Source: an uncultured Christensenellaceae bacterium (GTDB taxonomy: Bacteria > Bacillota > Clostridia > Christensenellales > UBA3700). Taken from it: a stretch of 12,691 bases of DNA. The notes beneath the pieces were generated by a model. That model saw only the letters and a list, made by a program, of their open reading frames with translations. It made no database searches and had not been told where the DNA came from. The DNA lies in the NCBI GenBank assembly GCA_910588545.1, contig CAJUOU010000014.1:1-12691 (forward strand), read 5' to 3'. The translations under genes and the position numbers were made by a program. Positions 1-7,510 of this stretch are shown one piece after another. The first letter of the stretch is position 1; the number at the start of each line of letters is the position of its first letter.

Positions 1-24
1 GGAGGATAGGTCGTCGCCGCATCC
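1..24 (+). rRNA. rrf: 5S ribosomal RNA, 3' end only (partial)
   Basis: The first bases, with the core TAGGTCGTCGCCGC, resemble the conserved 3' end of bacterial 5S rRNA, where a GAGAGTAGG(T/A)CGCCGCC-type sequence closes the molecule. A strong intrinsic terminator follows within a few bases, as expected at the end of an rRNA operon. Only the last ~24 bases are in the window, so the 5' half that would pair with GCCGCATCC cannot be checked and the exact end (about 24-26) is uncertain. The call rests on recognising the motif; a chance match is possible but unlikely given the adjacent terminator. Confidence 0.68.
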
Positions 25-27
25 ACT

Positions 28-62
28 AAGAGAGTGAATAGATGTTATTCACTCTCTTTTTT
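28..62 (+). terminator. Intrinsic terminator after the 5S rRNA end
   Basis: A perfect 13-bp stem is formed by 28-40 (AAGAGAGTGAATA) and 46-58 (TATTCACTCTCTT) with a 5-base loop GATGT. A run of six T residues at 57-62 follows directly. This is a classical Rho-independent terminator on the plus strand, placed to end the rRNA operon entering from the left. Confidence 0.92.
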
Positions 63-141
63 GCAACAAAATCCATCTAAGACTTTCGCAAACAATAAAC
101 CAAAAAATTGTTTAATAACTATTTTAAAATGGTTTATGGTA

Positions 142-171
142 AAAAGACACGTGAATTTTCACGTGCCTTTT
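142..171. terminator. Bidirectional intrinsic terminator between the rRNA end and ylxY
   Basis: CACGTG at 148-153 pairs with CACGTG at 160-165 around the loop AATTTT. The stem extends outward through one A/C mismatch to G146-C167 and the A-run 142-145 with the T-run 168-171. T-rich tracts follow on both strands: CCTTTTGTCATTTTTTTT on plus, and GTCTTTTTACC on minus. It lies 109 bases beyond the ylxY stop on the minus strand, so it is the best candidate for ending that transcript as well as residual plus-strand read-through. Confidence 0.75.
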
Positions 172-279
172 GTCATTTTTTTTGTTAATTATAATAAGTT
201 TAAATTTACTTAATTTTGGTTTTTATATAAAAAACCGTTCAAAAATCGGGGTTATTTGCAAAAATGTGTATTTGAAAGC

Positions 280-978
280 TTAATTTTGTATTACATTGCT
301 CACTTTATCCGCTTTAATTCCTTTTTGTTTGTAAAACTCTAAAATGTTAGGAAGTGCTTCTGCTGTGCATTTTGTCGGATGCATTAATACCAAATCTCCG
401 TATGATATTTTTTTGGTTGCACGCTCATATATCAGCTGTGCGTTTTTATCACGCCAATCTATTGTATCTTTCGACCACATGATTGTTTGATAACCTAAGT
501 TATTTGCTGCTTTAAGTGTATCGTTTGAAAAAGCTCCCGACGGAGGTGCAAACAATGTCATTTTGTAGCCGATTGTTTTTTCTACAATGTTATGACACAT
601 TGAAATTTCACGAAGATTACCTTCCATATCCAATTTGTCTTGGTCTTTATGTAGATAACCATGATTTGCGATTTCGTGACCTCGGCTTAAAATTTCTTTT
701 AGCATACCATCATTTTTACTTACCCAAGACCCGCCTACAAAAAAGGTTGTTTTTACATCGTATTTGTCAAAGGTATCTAGCATGTCGGGCAAATATTCCT
801 CCCCCCAATACACATTTACCATAAGCGAAACACTGCTGTTTAGACCATTGCCTTTATAAATAGGCTTAGGAGTTGCGCTTGCGGTTATGGCAAGCGGCGT
901 AAAACACATTGTAATGACAGATAAACTAACTAAAATTAAAGCAATTATGCTGTTTGTTATAAGCTCTTTATGTTTCAT
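280..978 (-). CDS. ylxY: YlxY-type polysaccharide deacetylase family protein
   Basis: A 232-residue exported protein with a NodB-homology fold. Residues 1-35 form a signal peptide or membrane anchor: a short basic start, a hydrophobic stretch about 10-31, and a possible cleavage after ASA at 33-35. The usual first NodB motif (TFDD) is replaced by VNVYWGEEYLP around 54-64. H106 and H110 (NHGYLH) keep the metal-binding H-x3-H, FAPPSG at 143-148 replaces RxPxG, and D171-x2-D174-W and H200 (LMHPT) keep motifs 4 and 5. As I recall the family, the altered motifs 1 and 3 are typical of the YlxY subgroup rather than decay, so deacetylase activity is doubtful and the true substrate unknown. In Bacillus ylxY precedes mlpA on the same strand, whereas here it is divergent. 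No Shine-Dalgarno sequence is visible before the ATG. A more generic peptidoglycan deacetylase is the alternative. Confidence 0.85.
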   Translation of the reverse strand: MKHKELITNSIIALILVSLSVITMCFTPLAITASATPKPIYKGNGLNSSVSLMVNVYWGEEYLPDMLDTFDKYDVKTTFFVGGSWVSKNDGMLKEILSRGHEIANHGYLHKDQDKLDMEGNLREISMCHNIVEKTIGYKMTLFAPPSGAFSNDTLKAANNLGYQTIMWSKDTIDWRDKNAQLIYERATKKISYGDLVLMHPTKCTAEALPNILEFYKQKGIKADKVSNVIQN

Positions 979-1308
979 ATTTTAATTATATGTACTTACG
1001 GATAAAAATAGACTGAAATGTAAATAATTTTGATAAAATACGACATTTACGAATAGCAAAGTGTGCTTATTATAATTATTAAATATATTTATTTCAAATA
1101 TTTTTCTTTTAAAGTCTTTACATTGATTGAAAAAAATAGTATAATTATATCGTATAATTATGCACAGTTTATCGTGCTAAGGTTAAAAAGAGATTTACAT
1201 ATAGCCGAATGTTAAATGAAAAATTTAATAAAAATGACATAAGATAAGGCAATTTTATTGCTTAGGCTAGTGAAAACAACTTATTTAAGCGGGAAGACGG
1301 AGAGAATT
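979..1308. other. Divergent ylxY/mlpA intergenic region and mlpA leader
   Basis: This 330-base, very AT-rich gap holds the plus-strand promoter at 1117-1145 and a predicted mlpA leader of about 157 bases. The promoter's -10 region lies in a direct repeat, GTATAATTAT at 1139-1148 and again at 1152-1161. A 7-bp hairpin with a 3-base loop (AGGCAAT 1247-1253, ATTGCTT 1257-1263) lies in the leader. Toward ylxY only a lone TATAAT on the minus strand (990-985) is seen, with no good -35. Two tiny frames (ATG at 1160, six codons; ATG at 1209, twelve codons) have no ribosome binding site. No known riboswitch or T-box was recognised. Confidence 0.6.
1117..1145 (+). promoter_or_regulatory. Sigma-A promoter for mlpA
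   Basis: TTTACA at 1117-1122 and TATAAT at 1140-1145 are separated by exactly 17 bases, matching the housekeeping consensus except for one base of the -35. The start of transcription should be near 1152. The nearest downstream gene is mlpA; the dUTPase gene follows closely, and read-through into ftsK and beyond is possible. Confidence 0.8.
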
Positions 1309-2568
1309 TTGGACAATAACATAACTTATTTTAAAAGCGGATTAAAACTTATCCATAAGCAAATGCAAAGTGTGCGTTCTGTTGCAATCGGAGTGATGTT
1401 TTCTGTAGGAAGTGCTAGTGAAAACGACGAAAATAATGGTATTTCACATTTTATCGAGCACATGATGTTTAAAGGGACAAATAAACGTTCTGCGTTTGAC
1501 ATTGTATGCGAGGTTGACGGTTTGGGTGCGCAAATTAATGCGTTTACATCTAAACAATCAACATGCTATTACACTATAAGTGTGGATGAATATGCGGAAA
1601 ATTGTATGGAAATAATGAGCGATTTTCTTTTTAATTCCACATTTGACCAAGTGGAAATGGACAAGGAAAAAGGCGTTGTACTTGAAGAAATCGCAATGAG
1701 CGAAGATACCCCGGATGACTTGTGTATGGAAAACTTGGGTAGTAGCTACTACAAAGGCAGCAGCCTTGGATATACAATTTTGGGTAATGCGGACAATATC
1801 CGTAACTTTAAAACGGAAGATTTGAAAAAATATGTTGAGGAAAAGTACAGTGCAGGCAATATGGTAATATCCGTTGTTGGCAATATCACTAAGGAAAAAG
1901 CTATTGAGCTTACTGCGAAGTATTTTGACAACAATGTATTTAAAAGCGATTACAAAATGCAAAAAGTTAAGCATACTCCAAAGTGCGACAGTGTAATTAC
2001 GATTAAGCCTTTGGAACAATCAAACATTGCTGTGGCTTTCCCAAGCTTAGAGTTTGGTGCGGATAATTACATGTCCTTACTTGCGTTAAACTCTGCGTTC
2101 GGCGGTGGTATGAGTTCAAGACTTTTTCAGGAAGTAAGGGAAAAAAGCGGGCTTGCTTATAATGTATATTCTTATCCTTCGGCATATTTCGGGGACGGAG
2201 TATTCTCCATTTATATAGGCACAAATCCAAAAACATCCAAACAAGCGTTGGAGAGTATAAAAAAGGAAATCGTAAAACTTAAAAACGGCGGACTTAGGGA
2301 TGAAGAGTTGGCCAGAGTTAAAAAGCAGCTCAAAGGCAACTATGCTTTGTCACAAGAAAGTTCGGCATCATTAATGAGGGTATATGGTCGAAATGCGTTG
2401 TTTTTAGACGAAACCTTTGATTTTGACAAAAAAATAAGCGAAATCGATTTGATAACCCGTGACAGCATAATGGATATTATCGACTATACTTTCGATTTTG
2501 ACAAAGTTGTTACAAGTTATGTTGGCAAAGAGATTGATTTTTGCCCGTTGGATATTATAAAAGGCTAA
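1309..2568 (+). CDS. mlpA: M16 family zinc metallopeptidase (MlpA/YmxG type)
   Basis: An insulinase/processing-peptidase family protein of 419 residues, the usual size for single-chain bacterial M16B proteins. The inverted zinc motif HFIEH lies at H47-E50-H51, and VVLEEIAMSEDTP supplies the third zinc ligand about 75 residues on (E126/E127). The second M16 half contains the substrate-binding R/Y segment in REKSGLAYNVYSYPSA. No signal peptide is seen, so it is cytoplasmic. The TTG at 1309 is chosen because GGAG at 1299-1302 sits 6 bases before it and because family members begin just ahead of the xxxGLxxI strand. The longer frame from TTG 1258 has no ribosome binding site, and that codon lies inside a hairpin. 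Bacillus MlpA is linked to control of exoprotease production; its substrate here is unknown. Twenty-one bases separate it from the dUTPase gene. Confidence 0.9.
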   Translation: MDNNITYFKSGLKLIHKQMQSVRSVAIGVMFSVGSASENDENNGISHFIEHMMFKGTNKRSAFDIVCEVDGLGAQINAFTSKQSTCYYTISVDEYAENCMEIMSDFLFNSTFDQVEMDKEKGVVLEEIAMSEDTPDDLCMENLGSSYYKGSSLGYTILGNADNIRNFKTEDLKKYVEEKYSAGNMVISVVGNITKEKAIELTAKYFDNNVFKSDYKMQKVKHTPKCDSVITIKPLEQSNIAVAFPSLEFGADNYMSLLALNSAFGGGMSSRLFQEVREKSGLAYNVYSYPSAYFGDGVFSIYIGTNPKTSKQALESIKKEIVKLKNGGLRDEELARVKKQLKGNYALSQESSASLMRVYGRNALFLDETFDFDKKISEIDLITRDSIMDIIDYTFDFDKVVTSYVGKEIDFCPLDIIKG

Positions 2569-2589
2569 AAATTGCGAGTATGGTGTGAT

Positions 2590-2955
2590 ATGGATAAATT
2601 AGACGAGATTTTTATGATGCAAAAGGCTTTTCAAGACGATTTGATAAAAAATAGGCATTTGGAAAGCATAAAACCTAATGAATGGATACAAAAACAGACG
2701 CTTGCAATGATAAGCGAGCTTGCAGAAGTGCTTGACGAAGTTAATTTTAAGTGGTGGAAGAACGAAAGGCCGATAAACGAGGATGCCGTTAAGGAAGAAC
2801 TTGTGGATATTTTGCATTTCTTCGTAAGTATGTGCTTAAGTTACGGTATGACAGCGGAAGAGTTGCACTCCATTTATCTTAAGAAAAACAAAGAAAATTT
2901 CGACAGACAATATGGTAAATCGCTGAAACAAGGTTACAGCTTGGATAAACAATAA
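2590..2955 (+). CDS. All-alpha dUTPase / MazG-like nucleotide pyrophosphatase
   Basis: A 121-residue, predicted all-helical protein of the dimeric dUTPase/MazG superfamily. Such enzymes hydrolyse dUTP (or dCTP) to the monophosphate and pyrophosphate, keeping uracil out of DNA. The metal-binding pattern ExxE...ExxD is visible as E43-x2-E46 (SELAE) and E70-x2-D73 (EELVD). FKWWK at 53-57 and the C-terminal NKENFDRQYGK region are typical of dUTPase-2 proteins. ATG 2590 gives a family-like N-terminus (MDKLDEIFMMQ) but only weak Shine-Dalgarno support. TTG 2572 is an in-frame alternative, with AAGG 7 bases upstream, and would add six residues. It is probably co-transcribed with mlpA. Substrate choice between dUTP, dCTP and a house-cleaning NTP cannot be settled from the sequence. 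Confidence 0.83.
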   Translation: MDKLDEIFMMQKAFQDDLIKNRHLESIKPNEWIQKQTLAMISELAEVLDEVNFKWWKNERPINEDAVKEELVDILHFFVSMCLSYGMTAEELHSIYLKKNKENFDRQYGKSLKQGYSLDKQ

Positions 2956-2999
2956 AAGTTACTGTTTATTGCGGTATTAATAAAAAAAGATATTTAATC

Positions 3000-3037
3000 A
3001 AAAGCGATTTTGTGCATTATAAGGCAAAATTGCTTTT
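3000..3037 (+). promoter_or_regulatory. Hairpin immediately upstream of the ftsK ribosome binding site
   Basis: AAAAGCGATTTTG (3000-3012) can pair with CAAAATTGCTTTT (3025-3037) through 13 bp, one a G-U wobble, around a 12-base loop that contains TAAGG. The stem ends at the base before the AGAGGG ribosome binding site (3038-3043). It lacks a proper U-tract, so it is more likely an RNA processing or translational control element, or a weak attenuator, than a full terminator. No strong promoter is seen in 2956-3046. Confidence 0.5.
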
Positions 3038-3046
3038 AGAGGGCTT

Positions 3047-6000
3047 ATGGCTAGGAATAATAAAGAAAAAGGTAAAAATGACCATTTGATAGAAGGCAGT
3101 ATAATGCTTGGTATCGGCATAGTTTTTATGTTGATACTAGTTGGTGCTTTCGGGAAAGCGGGTAAAGCAGTTACCGACTTTTTTGTCGGTAGCTTTGGCT
3201 ATGCCGTTTACGCGTATTTTTTGGCATTGATAATTTTTGGCACACTTACTATTTGCAAAGTAAAAAGACCTAAAATGAGTTTTTTGAGAGTGCTAAGCCT
3301 TTTAATGTTTTTTGCAATGGTAATTGCGCTTTTGCATTGTGTTTCATCTATGCAATATACGGAGGATGGTTATGGTAAGTACTTAGGTACCTGCTATAAC
3401 GAACACAATACAGCCGGCGGTGTGGTCGCAGGCGTATTTCTTTATCCGTTATTGCTAGCCAATTATGTGGGCATTGTTGTTTGCAGTATATTTGCTTTGG
3501 CTTTTGGCGGAATATTTGTTTTTTATGATTCTATTATTAGTTATTGGAATTTAGGAAAAAAGAAAGAGCCTAATCCCGAAATGGTAGATTTTAGAAATGA
3601 AAACGGAGAAGATAATTTTGAGATAGTCGAAAGTAATTTATATGTAGACGAAGATACTCAAGGTGGCAAAAAGAAAAAAGGAAAAGACATTGTGGCAAAT
3701 TATGTGCCGCTTGATGAGGCAAGCACAACCGCAAAAGTCAATTTTGAAAAATTGGTATCGGAGGACAGCACCAATTCTCGTTTTGCGAGACTAAAAGATA
3801 GGAATTTGCTTAATGTTGAGCCTGCGCAACAACCTGTTTCAGATAAAAAGAGCGATTTTGACAATGCTTACAAAATTTTGTATGGGAACAACAACGTGGA
3901 TGAAAAAAAGCAGGAAGAACAAGAGCCACAACCTACACCTGTTTTGGATAAAGAAGATTACGAAAGCTATACAAATGAGTATCGTATTGGCAAAATCTAC
4001 GATAATCTAAACGGAAAAAGAGAAAATAACGCTGTTGAAATTAAAAAGAATAACGATTATTTTGAAGTGGACGATATTTCTATCGAAAAAAGCGAAACTG
4101 ACGAGAAAGCTTCCATTGCTGATATTTTAAAAAGCAACAAAAAGGAAGAACGCTTTACATTTAACGAGCAACCACACGAGATTAAGGAAGATACAGCCGA
4201 GGACGACGGTTTGGGATTTTTGGATAGATTTGGTAAAAAGTCTGAACAATCGGAAGACAATCCATTTAAGAACTTAATAAAAAATGAGGAACAAACTATC
4301 ACGTTTGAGAAAATCGAAAGCAAAAACGATTACGAAAATATGCCTGTGGAAGATAAAACTGCTACGCATAAGGAAGTTGACGGTTTTGAAAGTTTGTTAA
4401 AAAGGCAAAGGGAGGAGCGTGAGCGAATTGCCAAGGAAGAAGTATCCAGAAGACACAATTTGCAAGACAACACCCCTGACGAAGAGGAAATTTTAAAAAG
4501 GGAGCAAAGACGTAAGGAAAGAAGCGACAAAGGCGGTACGCATATTTCAAGCAAGCCTAATGAGGAAATCAAGCCTGCGGAAATTACACCGGTTAAACCT
4601 ACTCCTGTTCCTCCTGTCGCACAGCCTATACAGCCTGTTCAAGTAGCAAAAGTCGAAACACCTAAGGAAGAGGTTAAAAAGGAAAAAGCAAGGGTAAAAC
4701 TTGCACCTTACAAGTATCCTCCTTTTGAACTTTTGAAAAATTATGAAAGCAAACCATCGGATACCGAAAACTTTGACGATAAAATAGCTATTTTGGAAAC
4801 TACTTTGTCTGAATTCGGTATAGATGCAAAAGTAAACAGAGTGGTTACAGGCCCGACATTTTCAAGACTTGAGCTTGTTATGCCAAGGGGTATACCTGTA
4901 AAAAGGGTGCTAAGCTATGTGGATGATATTGCAATGTGCCTTGAGGTTAAAAGCGTAAGATGTCAAATACCTATTCCGGGTAAAAATGCCTTCGGCGTGG
5001 AAATACCTAATGAAAAACGCGGAAAGGTTGGATTAAAATCGGTTATACAGTCGGACTCCTTTACTCATAACAAGCATAAGCTAGCCTTTGCTGTGGGGCA
5101 AAACTGTGACGGCGAAAACTTTACGGCAGATTTGTCTGCAATGCCGCACTTGCTTATTGCAGGTGCAACCGGTGCGGGTAAGTCGGTATGTTTAAACTCG
5201 CTGATAGTATCATTGCTATATAAATATACTCCCGAAGAGTTACGCTTGCTTTTGGTTGACCCTAAACAGGTAGAACTTAATATGTATAATAAAATCCCTC
5301 ACATGCTTATTCCCGAAGCCGTAAGTGATAAAGACAAAACTTTGAATTTGCTTGATTGGGCCATTGAAGAGATGGAAATGCGTTATACAATGTTCAAAGA
5401 CAGAAGAGTACAAAAAATTACCGATTATAACGCAACAATCGACCCTAAAAAGGAAGATAAATTGCCTTATATAGTCATAATCATCGACGAGGTTGGCGAC
5501 TTTATGATGGTAATGAAAAAAGAACTTGAGGAAAGGATTGTACGTCTTACTCAAAAGGCGAGAGCTGCGGGCATTCACTTGATACTTGCAACTCAAAGAC
5601 CGTCAGTCGATGTTATTACAGGTACAATCAAAGCCAATTTGCCTGCAAGAATCGCGTTTGCGGTTGCGAGCTTTACGGATAGTAAAACGATACTTGACCA
5701 AGGTGGAGCGGAAAAGTTGCTTAGATATGGCGATATGATATTCTCCGATGGTGTAAATGAGCCTGTAAGGTTGCAAGGCACATTGATTGAGGGAGAGGAA
5801 GTAAACGCTATCTGTGATTATGTACGTGATAATAACGAATGTTACTTTGATAAGGATATTGAGGAATACATCCTTAATACCAACAACAATGCGGGGGCAA
5901 ATGCCGCTCAAACCACATTTGGCGAAAGTTCGGGAGAGCAAGACGATTTGTTTGTCCGCGCACTATACAATGTTGTTACAACGGGTGCGGTAAGTATTTC

Positions 6001-6166
6001 CAAATTACAAAGGAAGTTTGGCATAGGGTTCCCTAGAGCCGCAAGATTGGTAGATACTATGGAAGAGCTCGGATATATCGGGGCTGCAAAGGACAATAAA
6101 CAAAGGGAAATCCTTATTGATATGCCTACATTGCGTGCAAAATACGGCGATGTAAGTTTGGAATAA
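3047..6166 (+). CDS. ftsK: FtsK/SpoIIIE family DNA translocase
   Basis: A 1039-residue septal DNA pump that moves chromosomal DNA through the closing division or sporulation septum. Four or more membrane segments lie near 17-35, 48-70, 78-98 and 123-160. A long charged linker (about 170-550) ends in a proline-rich stretch near 509-532. The RecA-like motor follows, with Walker A GATGAGKS at 706-713, Walker B IIIDE ending at D814-E815, and RAAGIHLILATQRPSVDVITG downstream. The C-terminal winged-helix gamma domain (about 972-1035, with SISKLQRKFGIG) reads orientation sequences in DNA. The residues after Walker B are VGDF rather than the usual LADL. ATG 3047 follows AGAGGG with a short 3-base gap; ATG 3104 (AGAAGG 7 bases upstream) is possible but would start at the first membrane helix. 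The position matches spoIIIE in Bacillus. Confidence 0.96.
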   Translation: MARNNKEKGKNDHLIEGSIMLGIGIVFMLILVGAFGKAGKAVTDFFVGSFGYAVYAYFLALIIFGTLTICKVKRPKMSFLRVLSLLMFFAMVIALLHCVSSMQYTEDGYGKYLGTCYNEHNTAGGVVAGVFLYPLLLANYVGIVVCSIFALAFGGIFVFYDSIISYWNLGKKKEPNPEMVDFRNENGEDNFEIVESNLYVDEDTQGGKKKKGKDIVANYVPLDEASTTAKVNFEKLVSEDSTNSRFARLKDRNLLNVEPAQQPVSDKKSDFDNAYKILYGNNNVDEKKQEEQEPQPTPVLDKEDYESYTNEYRIGKIYDNLNGKRENNAVEIKKNNDYFEVDDISIEKSETDEKASIADILKSNKKEERFTFNEQPHEIKEDTAEDDGLGFLDRFGKKSEQSEDNPFKNLIKNEEQTITFEKIESKNDYENMPVEDKTATHKEVDGFESLLKRQREERERIAKEEVSRRHNLQDNTPDEEEILKREQRRKERSDKGGTHISSKPNEEIKPAEITPVKPTPVPPVAQPIQPVQVAKVETPKEEVKKEKARVKLAPYKYPPFELLKNYESKPSDTENFDDKIAILETTLSEFGIDAKVNRVVTGPTFSRLELVMPRGIPVKRVLSYVDDIAMCLEVKSVRCQIPIPGKNAFGVEIPNEKRGKVGLKSVIQSDSFTHNKHKLAFAVGQNCDGENFTADLSAMPHLLIAGATGAGKSVCLNSLIVSLLYKYTPEELRLLLVDPKQVELNMYNKIPHMLIPEAVSDKDKTLNLLDWAIEEMEMRYTMFKDRRVQKITDYNATIDPKKEDKLPYIVIIIDEVGDFMMVMKKELEERIVRLTQKARAAGIHLILATQRPSVDVITGTIKANLPARIAFAVASFTDSKTILDQGGAEKLLRYGDMIFSDGVNEPVRLQGTLIEGEEVNAICDYVRDNNECYFDKDIEEYILNTNNNAGANAAQTTFGESSGEQDDLFVRALYNVVTTGAVSISKLQRKFGIGFPRAARLVDTMEELGYIGAAKDNKQREILIDMPTLRAKYGDVSLE

Positions 6167-6184
6167 AATTTAAGAGGTACAATT

Positions 6185-7510
6185 TTGACTAAGATAGGAG
6201 TAATTTCGCTGGGCTGCGATAAAAACAGAATAGACACGGAAAATATGCTTGCTTTTTTGGAAAAGGACGGATATACTTTTACGGGCGATGCGAGCGATGC
6301 GGATATTATTATCGTCAATACCTGTGCATTTATCGATAGTGCAAAGCAGGAGTCGATAGATACTATTTTGGAGATGAGCGATTACAAGCAAACAGGTAAT
6401 TGCAAATGCCTTGTTGTCAGCGGATGCTTAAGTCAAAGATATATGGATAGCCTAGCAGAAGAACTGCCTGAAGTGGATATTTTTGTGGGTACTGCAAACT
6501 ATAGGGAATTACCTGAATTAATTAAGGATTTTGATAAAAACCACTCAAAAATCGCTATTAAAAACGATATAAACAAGCGAGATTTTACAAATTCAAGGGT
6601 ATTGACCACCCCGTATCACTATGCCTATTTAAAGATTGCCGAGGGTTGTAATAACAACTGTACATATTGCGCAATCCCAAAAATAAGAGGTAAGTTTACT
6701 TCAAGACCGATGCAAGATATTGTCGCTGAGGCGGACGAAATCGTAAAAAAATACGGCGTTAAGGAATTGAATATAGTAGCTCAAGACATAACAAGGTACG
6801 GTAAAGATTTGTATGGTGAATTAAAACTTGTGGAATTGTTGGAAAACTTGGAAAAGGTCGATTGCAGTTGGATAAGATTGCTTTATTGTTACCCTGAGCT
6901 AGTGACAGACGAGCTAATACAAAAAATAGCAACTAGTGAAAAAATAGTTAAGTATATTGATATACCTATGCAACACGCGTCAGATAGTATTTTAAAAAGG
7001 ATGAATAGGCACGTAAGGCAAGAGTTTTTGCAAAACTTGATTGATAAATTGAGGGAGCAAGTGCCGAATATAGCAATACGTTCTACATTTATAGTAGGTT
7101 TCCCGGGGGAAACAGAAGAAGATTTTAATACATTGTATGAGTTTGTTAAAAGAAATAAGTTTGATAAATGTGGTTTTTTTGCATATTCAAGGGAAGATGG
7201 CACAGCAGCATATAGCTTTGACGGACATATAGATGAAGAAACAAAGCAAGAAAGAGTGTCTAAACTGTATAGCTTGCAAGAAGAAATAATGTGCGAGAAG
7301 GCAAACTTATTAATAGGCAAAACAGTAACGGTTATGTATGAAGAGGTTGACTTCGACAATCAATGTTTTGTGGGCAGAATGGCAGAAGATGCACCTGAAA
7401 TCGACAGACTAGTTTACTTTACGGCAGATAAGCCTGTGGATATTGGTGAAATGTATAAAGTAAAAATAACCGAAAGAATAGGTTTGGATTTAAAAGGAGA
7501 ATTAGTATGA
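6185..7510 (+). CDS. rimO: Ribosomal protein S12 methylthiotransferase RimO
   Basis: A 441-residue radical-SAM enzyme that adds a methylthio group to the conserved aspartate of ribosomal protein S12. The N-terminal UPF0004 domain begins IGVISLGCDKNRID, diagnostic of RimO rather than MiaB, and supplies the auxiliary 4Fe-4S cysteines C11, C47 and C81. The SAM-cluster motif C155-x3-C159-x2-C162 follows (EGCNNNCTYC). A TRAM domain for RNA or protein contact occupies about the last 65 residues. The TTG start is supported by AAGAGG at 6172-6177, 7 bases upstream, and by the family N-terminus beginning three residues before the first beta strand. It lies 18 bases after ftsK and overlaps pgsA by 4 bases (ATGA), so translational coupling is likely. 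Confidence 0.96.
   Translation: MTKIGVISLGCDKNRIDTENMLAFLEKDGYTFTGDASDADIIIVNTCAFIDSAKQESIDTILEMSDYKQTGNCKCLVVSGCLSQRYMDSLAEELPEVDIFVGTANYRELPELIKDFDKNHSKIAIKNDINKRDFTNSRVLTTPYHYAYLKIAEGCNNNCTYCAIPKIRGKFTSRPMQDIVAEADEIVKKYGVKELNIVAQDITRYGKDLYGELKLVELLENLEKVDCSWIRLLYCYPELVTDELIQKIATSEKIVKYIDIPMQHASDSILKRMNRHVRQEFLQNLIDKLREQVPNIAIRSTFIVGFPGETEEDFNTLYEFVKRNKFDKCGFFAYSREDGTAAYSFDGHIDEETKQERVSKLYSLQEEIMCEKANLLIGKTVTVMYEEVDFDNQCFVGRMAEDAPEIDRLVYFTADKPVDIGEMYKVKITERIGLDLKGELV

Noticed and set aside
218..236. Inverted repeat GGTTTTTATATAAAAAACC downstream of ylxY.
   Set aside because: A 7-bp stem of mostly A-T pairs with no T-run after it on either strand; too weak for a terminator when a better one lies at 142-171.
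516..824. Open frame of about 100 codons on the plus strand inside ylxY.
   Set aside because: It is antisense to a well-supported gene, has no ribosome binding site and no recognisable motifs.
1160..1247. Two tiny frames in the mlpA leader (ATG 1160 and ATG 1209) as leader peptides.
   Set aside because: Neither has a Shine-Dalgarno sequence nor a run of regulatory codons, and no terminator/antiterminator pair is seen after them.
1258..1308. Upstream TTG and GTG starts that would lengthen mlpA by up to 17 residues.
   Set aside because: TTG 1258 lies in a hairpin with no ribosome binding site, and GTG 1270 has only a poorly spaced AGG. TTG 1309 has GGAG at ideal spacing and the family-typical N-terminus.
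1558..2019. Long minus-strand open frame inside mlpA; similar antisense frames occur within ftsK (5908-6318), rimO (6889-7359) and rny (10121-10549).
   Set aside because: All lie opposite strongly conserved genes, show no domain patterns, and are by-products of codon use on the coding strand.
2969..2996. TTGCGG-N16-TATTTA before ftsK as a possible promoter.
   Set aside because: Only 4 of 6 matches in each half in AT-rich DNA; not enough to call.
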